The translations under genes and the position numbers were made by a program. Source: Streptomyces sp. NBC_01716 (GTDB taxonomy: Bacteria; Actinomycetota; Actinomycetes; Streptomycetales; Streptomycetaceae). Taken from it: a stretch of DNA of 64,000 bases. Numbering within the stretch: position 1 is the first letter of the stretch; every line of letters starts with the position of its first letter. The stretch lies in contig NZ_CP109181.1 of NCBI RefSeq assembly GCF_036248275.1, forward strand, positions 2,852,001 through 2,916,000. Direction: 5' to 3'. The notes under the pieces are model-generated. The model was not told where the DNA came from, did no database searches, and was given only the letters and a program-made list of their open reading frames with translations. Positions 34,988 through 44,067 of the stretch are shown here, one piece after another.

Positions 34988-35955
34988 GCCGCCTCCATCC
35001 AGATGTCGGCGAGCGACTCCTCCAGGTTGATACGGGGCCGCCAGCCGAGCCGGTCGCGCGCGGTGCGGACGTCGGCCTGCTGCCAGCCGCCGCAGCCGTC
35101 GGGGTACGGGAACGGGCCGGCGCCCAGTTGCTCCGACGGGTGCTCGCCGCGCTGCGGGCCGAGGGTGGCGTGCCCGAGCGCGGGGCGCTGCGGGCCGGTG
35201 GGAGCGTCCAGCTCGTGCAGGGCGCCGCCGTATCCGGCGACCCTCGCGAGGATGGCCGCGGCGTCCCTGAGCCGGACCGCGCGACCCGTACCGATGTTGA
35301 CGACGCCCTGGGCGGCGGAGAGCGAGGCGGCGTGCACGGCGCGGGCCACGTCGCGTACGTCGACGAAGTCGCGCTGCACGCCGAGTCCGCCGAGCTTCAG
35401 CTCGCCGTCGCCGGACTGCATGGCGCGGCGCATCGCCTCGGCGAGCCGGCCGAGGGGGGAGCCCGCGGGCGTCCCCGGCCCGACGGGTGAGAAGACCCGG
35501 AGCACGACGGCGTCGAGCCCGGCGCCGAGCACCAGTTCGCTGGCGGCCAGCTTGCTCACTCCGTACGGACCGCCGGGCCGGGGCATCGCGTCCTCGGCGG
35601 TGGACGAGCCCGGCTGGGAGGGCCCGTACTCGGACGAGCAGCCGAGCTGGACGAGCCGGGCGCCGCATCCGCTGCGGCGCAGGGCCTCGCAGACGGTCGC
35701 GACGGCGACGGTGTTGTGCCGGGTGAGATCGCGGGCGCCGCCCCGGGTGGCGCCGGCGCAGTTGATGACGACTCCGGGGTGGACGGCGTCGAGGAAGCGG
35801 GTGAGGGCCCCGGGACTCCCCCCGGCGAGGTCGAACCGTACGTCGGCGTCGTCGCCGCGGCCGAGTGCGGTCAGATGCACGGCCGGGTCGGCGAGCAGCC
35901 GGTCGGCGACGAACCGCCCGAGGAATCCGTTGGCACCGAGCAGCAGGACCCTCAT
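34975..35955 (-). CDS. NAD-dependent sugar-nucleotide epimerase/dehydratase
   Basis: The 326-residue extended SDR enzyme has the NAD-binding VLLLGANGFLGRFVADRLL (3-21) and the catalytic YGVSK (about 129-133). It is a likely UDP- or TDP-sugar epimerase or dehydratase. Its ATG overlaps the stop of a 17-residue upstream ORF (ATGA) and its end overlaps the spherulin-4 gene. In the PelF context a UDP-GlcNAc 4-epimerase role is attractive but not provable from sequence. Confidence 0.88.
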   Translation of the reverse strand: MRVLLLGANGFLGRFVADRLLADPAVHLTALGRGDDADVRFDLAGGSPGALTRFLDAVHPGVVINCAGATRGGARDLTRHNTVAVATVCEALRRSGCGARLVQLGCSSEYGPSQPGSSTAEDAMPRPGGPYGVSKLAASELVLGAGLDAVVLRVFSPVGPGTPAGSPLGRLAEAMRRAMQSGDGELKLGGLGVQRDFVDVRDVARAVHAASLSAAQGVVNIGTGRAVRLRDAAAILARVAGYGGALHELDAPTGPQRPALGHATLGPQRGEHPSEQLGAGPFPYPDGCGGWQQADVRTARDRLGWRPRINLEESLADIWMEAACRI

Positions 35956-36005
35956 CGCGCCGCCCCTTGCTTCCGACGCGCCGGTGCTGGGGGTTGAGGG
36001 GTCAT
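35952..36005 (-). CDS. Possible 17-aa leader ORF coupled to the epimerase gene
   Basis: ATG 36003-36005 is preceded by AAGGAGAC and the ORF reads MTPQPPAPARRKQGAAR before a stop that overlaps the epimerase ATG. Four of the first eight residues are proline. It is too short for confident coding status; it may exist to couple or regulate translation of the epimerase. Confidence 0.45.
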   Translation of the reverse strand: MTPQPPAPARRKQGAAR

Positions 36006-36134
36006 GTTCTGTCGTCTCCTTAGAGGTGTTGCCGTGTGCTTCGGGTTACGCCCGCGGCGTCGGCTCCGCGGGAGGTCTGTGGGTCCGGATGTGCGGCCCG
36101 GACGGGGCGTGCGCCGGAGGCCGGTGGCCGCCGG

Positions 36135-37292
36135 TCAGGTGTGGGCCGAGGCCCGGGACAGTGCGACGGCGGCGTGGATCAGCAGTCCGAGCGCGGCGGC
36201 GCCGCAGGCGATGGCCGGTACGGCGCCGGTCCCCCACGCCTCGACGAGGGCCCGGACGGGGGCGGAGACGGGTTCGAAGCCGGGGACGCGGCCCAGCGTC
36301 GCGAGGAGGAGGGCCGGTGCCTCGACGGCGCAGGCGGTGGCGAGGCCGGTCGCCGCCGCCCTGGGGAAGCCGTGGACGGTGAGGAGCCGGGCGAGGAACA
36401 GCAGACAGCCGAGGGCGACGGTCGCGGCGGGGTGGCCGGTGCCGGCGCCCCGGTCGCCGCCGAGTACGAGTTCGGCGAGGACGGCGAGAGCGGTCAGCGC
36501 GAGGGCGTACAGCGCGAGCAGACCGAGCAGCGCCGGCCGGGTCCGGGCGGCGAACTCGGCCAGCCCGCGACTGTCGGCGAGCCTGCGGCGCGCCTGTACG
36601 GCCAGCAGATGGGCGCACCAGGCGGCGGGCGCCACGGCGAACGCCAGGGCGACGAGCGGCGCCGCCGCGTGGGCCAGGGGGTCCGTCAGGTGCGGCCCGC
36701 CGCCGGCCGCCGCGTGGGTCAGCCCGTCGCCGTACAGCACATACGCCAGCAGCCAGCACACCCACAGGCGCGAGACAGGCGCCGTGTGGCCCTCGACGCG
36801 CAGCGGGCCGCGCCGGAGGGCGACGGTGAGCGCGATGGCGAGGGCGACGGCCCCCGCCACACCTATCGCGAGCCGGAGCCCCCCGGCGGCGCTGTCGGCG
36901 TACCGCAAGGTGATGACCGCGGCGGCGCACACGGCGCCCGGTAGCAGGGTGCGCAGCGCCCATCCGGCGCGCGGATCGGTGGAGCGTGCCGGGTGCGGCA
37001 CGGTCGTGTCGGCGGTGTCCCCGCCACTGTCGGCGGCGCGCGGCACGCGCGCGTAGAGCTCCTCGGCGAGCGAGAAGACATCGCGGTGCCGGAAGCGCGC
37101 GGCAGCCCGGTCGGTGACGCCGTGCGCCTCCAGACCGGCCGCGATCTCCAGCGGGTCGACGGCGCGCTCGCACAGCTCGCGGTGGCTGTGCAACAGCGTC
37201 TTGACGGGGTCGGCGGGGCCGGGACGGCGCGCGAGTCCCGTCGTGAGCCCGGGGGTGGCGGCTCTCCCGGGGGTGGTGTCCGCGTCAGACAT
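36135..37292 (-). CDS. Polytopic membrane protein of the PelF operon
   Basis: The 385-residue protein has a polar cytoplasmic N-terminus (1-105) and about eight hydrophobic helices, including VALAIALTVAL and LYALALTALAVLAELVL. No family is recognised. Its start overlaps the stop of the PelF-type gene, implying coupling. In Pel systems PelF works with the multi-span PelG; this protein sits where PelG would but I cannot show homology. It may be the export partner of the glycosyltransferase. Confidence 0.85.
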   Translation of the reverse strand: MSDADTTPGRAATPGLTTGLARRPGPADPVKTLLHSHRELCERAVDPLEIAAGLEAHGVTDRAAARFRHRDVFSLAEELYARVPRAADSGGDTADTTVPHPARSTDPRAGWALRTLLPGAVCAAAVITLRYADSAAGGLRLAIGVAGAVALAIALTVALRRGPLRVEGHTAPVSRLWVCWLLAYVLYGDGLTHAAAGGGPHLTDPLAHAAAPLVALAFAVAPAAWCAHLLAVQARRRLADSRGLAEFAARTRPALLGLLALYALALTALAVLAELVLGGDRGAGTGHPAATVALGCLLFLARLLTVHGFPRAAATGLATACAVEAPALLLATLGRVPGFEPVSAPVRALVEAWGTGAVPAIACGAAALGLLIHAAVALSRASAHT

Positions 37293-39150
37293 CTCTCTCC
37301 CCCAGGGCCTGTCCGGCGCCCACGCCGACCGCCTCGGTAGGACGCGATGCCCGCGCGACGTCGGGTAAGGAGACGGGGAGGGACGGCAGGGCCACCGGCA
37401 CCGGGGGCGTCAACGGCCGCGGCGCCGGCATCGGTACGGTCGTGGCCTGTCCGGCGGTCCAGTGACCGGGTACGTACGCCTCCGCCGGGTTGGCGAACGG
37501 CAGCGGCTCGCCGTGCGCGTCCACCGTCTCGGCCGGGCGCCGGACCGGGGCGTGCGAGATCAGCTCCAGGTAGATGCCGCGGAACGCCGCCAGGTTCTGC
37601 TCGACGGTGAAGAGTTCCAGCGCGCGAGCCCGCGCGGCGGCGCCCAGCCGTTCGCGCCGCTCCGGGTCGCGCAACAGCGCGACACAGGCGTCGGCGAGCG
37701 CCCGCGGATTGCGCGGGGGCACGACGAGACCCGTGCCACCGATGACCTCGACGACCGCGCCGACGTCGGTGGAGACCGTCGCGCGCCCGCAGAACATCGC
37801 CTCGACGAGGCTGACCGGGAAGCCCTCGACGATGCTGGACAGAACGACCACCCCGCCCGCCGCGTAGGCGTCGACCAGCTCCGGGGCGCCGGGCCCGCCG
37901 ACCTCCTCGAAGGAGACGCAGTTGTCGCCCACGGCGTGCGCGTCGGCCGCCTCGTCGGGGAACAACTGGGCCGCCAGCGCGCGGCAGTGGGCGAGATACG
38001 CCGTCGCCTCCGCGCCCTGCGCGGCGGCGCCGATGATCCGCAGCCGCGCCTCGGGCTCCTCCTTACGGATGTCGGCGAAGGCGTGCAGCAGGGAGATGAG
38101 GTCCTTGGCGGGCTCGATCCGCCCGACCCAGACGACGGTGTTCGGACCGCCGCCGTGACCGCTGTCACCGCCGCTTCCGGTACCGCCGCCGTGGCCGCGT
38201 TCACTGTCTTCGCCCAGCGCCGAGAAGCGCTCCGTCTCCATGCCGGGGTAGACGGTGCGCAGTTTGGCGCGGTCGGCGCCGCAGCGCTCCTGCCAGCGTC
38301 TGGCGTGGGTGTTGCCGGGGGTGATGACGGTGGCCTGCCGGTAGACCTCGGCGGCGAGCCGGCCCTGGAAGGCCGCGAGCAGGGCGCGCACCGGCGCGCG
38401 CAGGGGCGCGTCACCTCCGGGTCCGGCGGCCAGGTAGTGGGCGCGGAGCTGGACGCCGTACTCGGTGACCAGCAGCGGCGCGCCGAAGAAGCGTTTGCCC
38501 AGAAGTCCGGGCAGGGCGGCGGATCCACCGGTCGTCGCGTGACAGAGATCGACCGCACCGAGGCCGTCCTCGTCGTACCAGTCGAGCGAGAGCGGGCGCA
38601 GCGCACGCTCCAACTGGTCGGCGAAGACCAGGTAGTCGGGGACGGTGGCACCACGCACGCTCCGGCGTGCGCGGGGGGCGTGGCAGGCGGATTCCAGGAT
38701 CCGTACTGCGGCCTCCGAACGCAGCGCCGTGGGCAGACCGCCGTGGTCGCGGGCCAGTTCGGCGAGTCCGTACAGCCCCTCGGCGAAGGCGACCGTGTCG
38801 CGCGCGCCGTCGCCGCGACCGCTCCCTGCCGCGCTCCGCGGCGCGCCGTCGTCCGGGGCGCAGACGGCGTTGATCAGATCCCCGAAGTGCCCCACGAAGC
38901 GCCGCCGTTCACGCCGTCCGTAAGCCCTCCCGTCGCCTTCGGCCGACCAGAGGGACGCGGTGCGCACCCTCAGTACGGAGGGCGGGAGCTGGATCCAGCC
39001 GTTGCCCTCCTGGTGGGCGCTGCGGCTGAGCGCGTAGATGTCGAACTCGTGCTGCGCGAGCCCGCGTACGAGCCGGTCGCACCAGAGCCTGGACTCACCC
39101 GTCGCGTACGGGTAGCCACCGTCCGTGAGTAGTCCGATCCGCACGAGCAC
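37285..39150 (-). CDS. PelF-type GT4 glycosyltransferase (DUF3492)
   Basis: The 621-residue protein has the DUF3492 opening LVRIGLLTDGGYPYATGESR (2-21) typical of PelF and a GT-B catalytic half with VVWVGRIEPAKDL and EGFPVSLVEAMFCG, which holds the two conserved glutamates. PelF polymerises the amino-sugar exopolysaccharide Pel in Pseudomonas. GTG 39148-39150 follows GGGAG; another GTG two codons later is possible. It is the first gene of a four-gene operon with overlapping or tight junctions. Substrate specificity is inferred only by family. Confidence 0.88.
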   Translation of the reverse strand: MLVRIGLLTDGGYPYATGESRLWCDRLVRGLAQHEFDIYALSRSAHQEGNGWIQLPPSVLRVRTASLWSAEGDGRAYGRRERRRFVGHFGDLINAVCAPDDGAPRSAAGSGRGDGARDTVAFAEGLYGLAELARDHGGLPTALRSEAAVRILESACHAPRARRSVRGATVPDYLVFADQLERALRPLSLDWYDEDGLGAVDLCHATTGGSAALPGLLGKRFFGAPLLVTEYGVQLRAHYLAAGPGGDAPLRAPVRALLAAFQGRLAAEVYRQATVITPGNTHARRWQERCGADRAKLRTVYPGMETERFSALGEDSERGHGGGTGSGGDSGHGGGPNTVVWVGRIEPAKDLISLLHAFADIRKEEPEARLRIIGAAAQGAEATAYLAHCRALAAQLFPDEAADAHAVGDNCVSFEEVGGPGAPELVDAYAAGGVVVLSSIVEGFPVSLVEAMFCGRATVSTDVGAVVEVIGGTGLVVPPRNPRALADACVALLRDPERRERLGAAARARALELFTVEQNLAAFRGIYLELISHAPVRRPAETVDAHGEPLPFANPAEAYVPGHWTAGQATTVPMPAPRPLTPPVPVALPSLPVSLPDVARASRPTEAVGVGAGQALGERDV

Positions 39151-39224
39151 ACCCCCGATCTCCCTTGTGGGAAGCCGCCGTTGGATCGGCGACTCACAGC
39201 GGGACGACCGTAAGCGGACATGAC

Positions 39225-39255
39225 GGTGCGACGACGGACGGTTGTCCGTCGCACC
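39225..39255 (-). terminator. Hairpin downstream of the DUF3152 gene
   Basis: GGTGCGAC...GGAC (39225-39239, with a three-base bulge) pairs with GTCCGTCGCACC (39244-39255). It lies in the 239-bp spacer after the DUF3152 stop and upstream of the PelF gene; nothing else in that spacer is recognisable. Confidence 0.55.
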
Positions 39256-39389
39256 ACCGGAAGGGGTGAATGCACGTAACTTTCCCACCGCGGTAGCGTT
39301 CCGTCGCGGTAAGGGCTCAGGTGGTCACAGTGCGTCAAGCCAGGGCCGACGCCTGGGCCGACGCTTTGGCCGATGCCCCGCCCGGCGCC

Positions 39390-40775
39390 TCAATTGCCGG
39401 GGAACGCCCAGGGGTTGGGCTCGCACTTCACGCCGTCGAGATCGAGCGTCTTCGTCTGCTGCTGCATCACCGGCGCGAGCGTGCCCGGCGTCTGGCAGCT
39501 CACGTGGCCGTACCCGAGCCGGTGCCCGACCTCATGGTTGATGAGCATCTGCCGGTAGGTCAGCATCGCCTTGGAGCCGTAAGTCTTGGCCCCCCGCGCC
39601 CAGCGGTACGCGTTGATCATCACGCGGTCGGTCGAGGCGGAGTCGCAGGACACGTTGTCGACGGTGGTGTCCAGTCCCGACTTGGCGCACCACTCGGCCG
39701 TGGTCCCCGGGCTGGCCAGCGTGATCACGAACCTGGGTGAGCCACTGGAGATCCGCTCGAAGGTCATGGCTCCGTTGTGGGCCCAACTCCGGTCGTCGTT
39801 CAGAGTTTTCTGTACGGCGTCGGCGAACAGCTTCTCGTCGAGCCCGAGGCCCTTCTCGACATCGATCCGGTAGCTGACCTTGGGACCGTCGCCGGGCGCC
39901 TTCGCCAGTCCCGGCACCGCGCCGAACTCGCCCGAGCCCTTCAGATCGGCGGCCAGCGGGAACTGCTTGGTCATCAGCTGGGCGTAGGTGAGCGCGGGCG
40001 CGGGCGCCTCGGCCGCGGGCTCCTTCGGCGGGATCGTCCTGCCGTCCGAGCGCGAGGCGGGGCCCTCTCCGTCGCGGGCGAGCCCGCCGGAGGGCAGCGC
40101 GTCGGCACGGGGGCCGCCGCCGTCGGTGACCTGGGCGGCCACCACGACGGCGAGCACCGTGGTCACCGCCGCCGCGGCGATTCCGGTGAGGGTGCGCCCC
40201 AGATTGCCCTTCTCGGGCCGCTCGTCGTCGCCGACGGCGTCCGGGAGGCCGTCGGGGTCGTCCCGGTCCGGGCCACGGCCGGAGTCGGCGGCGGAGGCCG
40301 TACGGGGGCGGCTGCTCTCGTCGTCCCAGTCGGCGACGGAGCCGTACGGATCGGGGCGCCACCGCGCGGAGTCGGCGTCGAGGCCCACAGCGGCGCCGCT
40401 GCCGCCTCCGTAAGGAGAGGGAGGCGCGTCAAAGGCGTCGACGAACTCACGGCGTGGTCCCGGCACCTGGACGGGGACCTGGCGCTGCCCGGTCGGCGCC
40501 GGACGCGGAGGCCGCTGCTGCCCGCCGCCACGACCGTCCTGCCAGTCCCCGTACCGCTGTTGACCGCCCCAGCCGCCGCCCGGTTCACGGTGCTCGGGAT
40601 GCCCGCCGCGTACCTGCGGCACGCCGTGCGCGGGGGTGCCGTACACCGGTGCCGCCGGTGATGCCTGCGGTGCCGGCCGTTCCCGCTCGGCGGCCGGCGG
40701 GCCGCTCACGGCGGGAGCGCGCTTCTTGCTGTCGGACGCCTTGGGCGCGGGGCCTTTACGGCTGTGTCGTCCCAC
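39390..40775 (-). CDS. DUF3152 membrane-anchored metzincin-like protein
   Basis: The 461-residue protein has a long cytoplasmic low-complexity N-terminus (1-185), one membrane helix (about 190-212) and an extracytoplasmic DUF3152 domain. That domain ends in LINHEVGHRLGYGHVSC, a full HExxHxxGxxH metzincin zinc motif, with cysteines around it. Known members are uncharacterised. GTG 40773-40775 is the first start. It lies 8 bp after the adjacent hydrolase gene, so both are probably one transcript. Confidence 0.88.
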   Translation of the reverse strand: MGRHSRKGPAPKASDSKKRAPAVSGPPAAERERPAPQASPAAPVYGTPAHGVPQVRGGHPEHREPGGGWGGQQRYGDWQDGRGGGQQRPPRPAPTGQRQVPVQVPGPRREFVDAFDAPPSPYGGGSGAAVGLDADSARWRPDPYGSVADWDDESSRPRTASAADSGRGPDRDDPDGLPDAVGDDERPEKGNLGRTLTGIAAAAVTTVLAVVVAAQVTDGGGPRADALPSGGLARDGEGPASRSDGRTIPPKEPAAEAPAPALTYAQLMTKQFPLAADLKGSGEFGAVPGLAKAPGDGPKVSYRIDVEKGLGLDEKLFADAVQKTLNDDRSWAHNGAMTFERISSGSPRFVITLASPGTTAEWCAKSGLDTTVDNVSCDSASTDRVMINAYRWARGAKTYGSKAMLTYRQMLINHEVGHRLGYGHVSCQTPGTLAPVMQQQTKTLDLDGVKCEPNPWAFPGN

Positions 40776-40783
40776 GCCCCGGA

Positions 40784-41860
40784 TCAGCTCCCGCCACTGT
40801 CGTTGTCGCCGTCGTAGTCATCTCTGTGGCGGCTCGCGCCGCCGCCGCTGAGGACGCCGCCGCCCCCACCGTCATTACGGCCGGGACGCCCGTTCGTCTC
40901 ATCCGCCGCCCGGTCCGACTCCTCGATCAGGCCCCGCACGGCATCCGCGACCACTTCCGGGTACTCCATCATGGCAACATGCCCGGCGTCCGGAAGCGTC
41001 AGGAGCCGCGAATCCCGGAAAGCGGCGGACGCCTTTCGTGCCATTCGGTACGAAACAAGCTGATCCCGCCCTCCGTACACCAGCAGTGTCGGCGCGAGGA
41101 CCCGTTCCGCCTGCCGCCACAGCCCTTGCTGTCCGCCGAGAGTGTAGGCGTCGACGATGCCCCGCGCGGAACGGGTCATCGCCTCCCAGAAGTACGGAAG
41201 ACGCTGCCGCCGCTCCATCTCCTCCACCGCGTGCCGCATCCCCTCCTCCGAGACCCGGCCCGGGTCGCCGTAACAGAGGGCCATCACGCCGCGCGTGCGC
41301 TGCTCGGCCGACCACTCGCGGGTCATCCGCCCGAACAGCGCGCTGACACCGGGCAGGGCCAGCAGGGCGGTCGGCACGGCGTTGCGCTGCACGCGGATCT
41401 CGGGCAGCGCGGGTGAGACGAGGGTGAGGGTGCGCACCAGATCGGGACGGGAGGCGGCGACCCGGGTCGCGACGGCGCCTCCCATGGAGTTGCCGAAGAG
41501 ATGAACCGCGCCGTGGCCGCCCGCGTCGAGCAGCCGGACCACGGCCCGCGCGTGCCCGGTGATCGAGTAGTTGCGGTCATCCGGCGGCGGGGAGTCCCCG
41601 AAGCCGGGCAGGTCGACCGCCTCGCCGTCGACCACGTCGGCCAGCAGCGGCATCAGGTCGGACCAGTTCTGCGAGGAGCCGCCGAGGCCGTGCACGTACA
41701 GCGCGTGCGGCAGCCCCGGGCGCGTGGGGGGCCGTGAGCGTACGTTGAGCGTCAGCCCCGGCAGCGCGACCGCACGCAGCCGCTCACCGTCGGCGACCCT
41801 GACAGCACTCACGCGCGGAACGGCGGCGGCGAGTGTTTCCGGCAGCTCGGTCGAAGACAT
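40784..41860 (-). CDS. Alpha/beta hydrolase
   Basis: The 358-residue protein has the hydrolase fold motifs HGLGGSSQNW (about 53), nucleophile elbow GNSMGG (about 122) and catalytic DAGHVAMMEYP (about 290). The last 45 residues are glycine/aspartate-rich and disordered. The substrate is unknown. ATG 41858-41860 is the start. It is divergent from the acidic small protein gene. Confidence 0.92.
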   Translation of the reverse strand: MSSTELPETLAAAVPRVSAVRVADGERLRAVALPGLTLNVRSRPPTRPGLPHALYVHGLGGSSQNWSDLMPLLADVVDGEAVDLPGFGDSPPPDDRNYSITGHARAVVRLLDAGGHGAVHLFGNSMGGAVATRVAASRPDLVRTLTLVSPALPEIRVQRNAVPTALLALPGVSALFGRMTREWSAEQRTRGVMALCYGDPGRVSEEGMRHAVEEMERRQRLPYFWEAMTRSARGIVDAYTLGGQQGLWRQAERVLAPTLLVYGGRDQLVSYRMARKASAAFRDSRLLTLPDAGHVAMMEYPEVVADAVRGLIEESDRAADETNGRPGRNDGGGGGVLSGGGASRHRDDYDGDNDSGGS

Positions 41861-42023
41861 GCGGCAATGTTACGAGACGATCACGCGCGGGTCCTCCCGT
41901 TCGCGGTCACCGGACACATAGCGTCGCGGGTACGGACCTCCTACCCTCGTAAGTACGCGCGTAGGTATTCGCCTCATATCGCGAATGGCACACGGAAGAC
42001 GACCGGAGAAGAAAGGGCGCCCC

Positions 42024-42290
42024 ATGCCGGCGGACCTGAGCGACCCGGACACATTCCCGAACGACTACGAGAACGGCACCGACAAGGAAGAGCGGGAGGC
42101 CGGAGCGGATTCCGGCGAACTCGAAGAACTCGACGAGGAGACTCCGGAGGCGGACGCCGCCGAGCAGCACAGGGACGTGCGCCCGTCGGGCGACGATCCG
42201 CCGGCCCCCATGGGTACGGAGGAGGCCGACGAGGCCGACGCCGCTGAGCAGGCGCGTATCGTCTCTCTCGACGAGGACGACTACCGCTGA
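42024..42290 (+). CDS. Small acidic protein, 88 aa
   Basis: The product has a strongly acidic composition (about one third Asp/Glu), is rich in EEADEADAAEQ-like repeats and ends SLDEDDYR. No domain is recognised and it is probably disordered. ATG 42024 with AAGGGCG is preferred over ATG 41985. Composition suggests a possible decoy or RNA/DNA-mimic or chaperone role, but that is speculation. Confidence 0.75.
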   Translation: MPADLSDPDTFPNDYENGTDKEEREAGADSGELEELDEETPEADAAEQHRDVRPSGDDPPAPMGTEEADEADAAEQARIVSLDEDDYR

Positions 42291-42490
42291 GTATCCGCTC
42301 GGGACCGGGTTCGCCTTTTGTCAGCATTGGATACTTTTCTCCGTCGCCGCACTCGCGGCCAGGCGGATATCCGGCTCCCGTGAGTGTCCGGTCCGTGAAA
42401 TTCTCAGACCTGACCACGCACAGCCGGGTTACCCAAAAGTACGATGGCAAGGCGGCGCACAGCGCGCACGGCACGATTCTGGGAGGCGGC

Positions 42491-43141
42491 GTGACAGCCA
42501 TAGAGCAGACCGAGGCAGCGCGCCCGCGAGGCACGCGTCTGCCCCGCCGCGCTCGACGCAATCAGCTTCTGGGCGCGGCTCAGGAAGTCTTCGTCGCACA
42601 GGGTTACCACGCCGCGGCGATGGACGACATCGCGGAGCGGGCCGGTGTCAGCAAGCCCGTCCTGTACCAGCACTTCCCGGGGAAGCTGGATCTCTACCTG
42701 GCGCTTCTCGACCAGCACTGCGAAGCACTGCTGCGGGCCGTACGTACGGCCCTGGCCTCGACGACCGACAACAAGCTCCGGGTCGCGGCCACGATGGACG
42801 CGTACTTCGCCTACGTCGAGGACGAGGGCGGCGCGTTCCGGCTGGTCTTCGAGTCCGACCTGACGAACGAGCCCGCGGTGCGTGAGCGCGTCGACCGGGT
42901 GGCGCTCCAGTGCGCCGAGGCGATCTCCGACGTGATCGCCTCGGACACGGGACTCTCCAAGGAGGAGTCCATGATGCTGGCCGTCGGGCTCGGCGGCGTC
43001 TCCCAGGTGGTGGCCCGCTACTGGCTCTCCAGCGAGTCGGTCATCCCGCGCGACAAGGCCGTGGAACTTCTCACCTCGCTGGCCTGGCGCGGCATCGCGG
43101 GGTTCCCGCTGCACGGCAGCGAGCAGCACCCCGGCGCCTGA
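42491..43141 (+). CDS. TetR-family transcriptional regulator
   Basis: The 216-residue protein has the N-terminal TetR HTH (about 22-68), with AAMDDIAERAGVSKPVLYQHF as the recognition segment, and a helical ligand domain containing an uninterrupted FRLVFESDL. The GTG at 42491 follows GGAGGCGGC. The position beside DUF3107 and the DEAD helicase matches a mycobacterial TetR gene that I remember in the same place. The ligand and target are unknown. Confidence 0.93.
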   Translation: MTAIEQTEAARPRGTRLPRRARRNQLLGAAQEVFVAQGYHAAAMDDIAERAGVSKPVLYQHFPGKLDLYLALLDQHCEALLRAVRTALASTTDNKLRVAATMDAYFAYVEDEGGAFRLVFESDLTNEPAVRERVDRVALQCAEAISDVIASDTGLSKEESMMLAVGLGGVSQVVARYWLSSESVIPRDKAVELLTSLAWRGIAGFPLHGSEQHPGA

Positions 43142-43324
43142 CCGGGCGCGCGGCGCCCGGCGCCGGGCCCGACGCGGTCCACCGGCGGCCGGCCGGCCCG
43201 CGCGGTCCGTGTTCGCTGCGGGCGTGTCCCGCCACTGTCCTGAGCTCCTTCTCCCCGGGCTAATGTGTGCTGGGTACCGCGCGGTTGACCGCGCAACGCA
43301 CCGACCGTTCGGAGGGACATAGCG

Positions 43325-43552
43325 GTGGAGGTCAAGATCGGCGTGCAGCACACGCCCCGCGAGATCGTTCTGGAGAGCTCGCAGTCCGCCGAGGACGTCG
43401 AGAGCGCCGTCGGCGACGCACTCGCCGGCAAGGCGAAGCTGCTCAGCCTCACGGACGAGAAGGGGCGGAAGGTGCTCGTACCGGCCGAACGGATCGCGTA
43501 CGTGGAGATCGGCGAGCCGACGACGCGACGGGTGGGCTTCGGCCCGCTCTAG
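43325..43552 (+). CDS. DUF3107 small protein
   Basis: The 75-residue protein begins MEVKIGVQHTPREIVLES and ends with the conserved RIAYVEIGEPTTRRVGFG, which is the DUF3107 signature (mycobacterial TB9.4). It is cytoplasmic, with no known activity. A GGAGG site lies before the GTG at 43325. It follows the TetR gene. Confidence 0.9.
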   Translation: MEVKIGVQHTPREIVLESSQSAEDVESAVGDALAGKAKLLSLTDEKGRKVLVPAERIAYVEIGEPTTRRVGFGPL

Positions 43553-43579
43553 GCGAAATCGGCGGCACGGCACCACAGC

Positions 43580-43626
43580 GACGAAGGAGTGGCCCGGCGG
43601 GATTCCCGCCGGGCCACTCCTTCGTC
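43580..43626. terminator. 22-bp perfect hairpin after DUF3107
   Basis: Arms 43580-43601 and 43605-43626 are exact complements with an ATT loop. It is 28 bp past the DUF3107 stop. The flanking genes run in the same direction, so this hairpin separates two transcription units. Confidence 0.9.
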
Positions 43627-43736
43627 GTCCGCTCCCCGGATTCCGCTCCCCGGATCGCGGAGGGTTGCCTCGCGCGCACTCCGGGTAGACCGGGCTACGA
43701 CCGAATTGGCCAGCGCGCTTCGTGAGGTGATCAGCG

Positions 43737-44006
43737 GTGATCTTGGAAGCTCTCGGTGCGGTCCTGCTCGGACTCGGCGCTTCGTGGGCCGCGCTCCAGC
43801 GGCTGCCCCACCGGCTCCCCTCCCGCCGCCTCGTGCTCGCGGCGGGGTCCCTGGGCTCCCTCTTCGGCGCGGTGCTCACGCACGCGGCGCTCGGCCCCGG
43901 TCATGTCGTCGCGACGCTGATCGGCGCGGTCGTCGTCGGGGCGGTCCTGCTCTCGCTGCTGCTCCGCCCCGCGACCGCGGTCCTGCGCCGTCCGATGCCT
44001 TCCTGA
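43737..44006 (+). CDS. Small two-to-three-helix membrane protein, 89 aa
   Basis: The product starts MILEALGAVLLGLGASWAAL and has hydrophobic segments at about 4-20, 32-50 and 57-77. GTG 43737 follows GAGGTGATCA. No family is recognised. It is convergent with the ferritin-like gene, from which it is separated by a 61-bp spacer holding a repeated GGAGCCGCGGGAG. Confidence 0.75.
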   Translation: MILEALGAVLLGLGASWAALQRLPHRLPSRRLVLAAGSLGSLFGAVLTHAALGPGHVVATLIGAVVVGAVLLSLLLRPATAVLRRPMPS

Positions 44007-44067
44007 TCCGCCGGCCGCGGGAGCCCGGGAGCCGCGGGAGACCCGGGGCCCCGGAGCCGCGGGAGCC

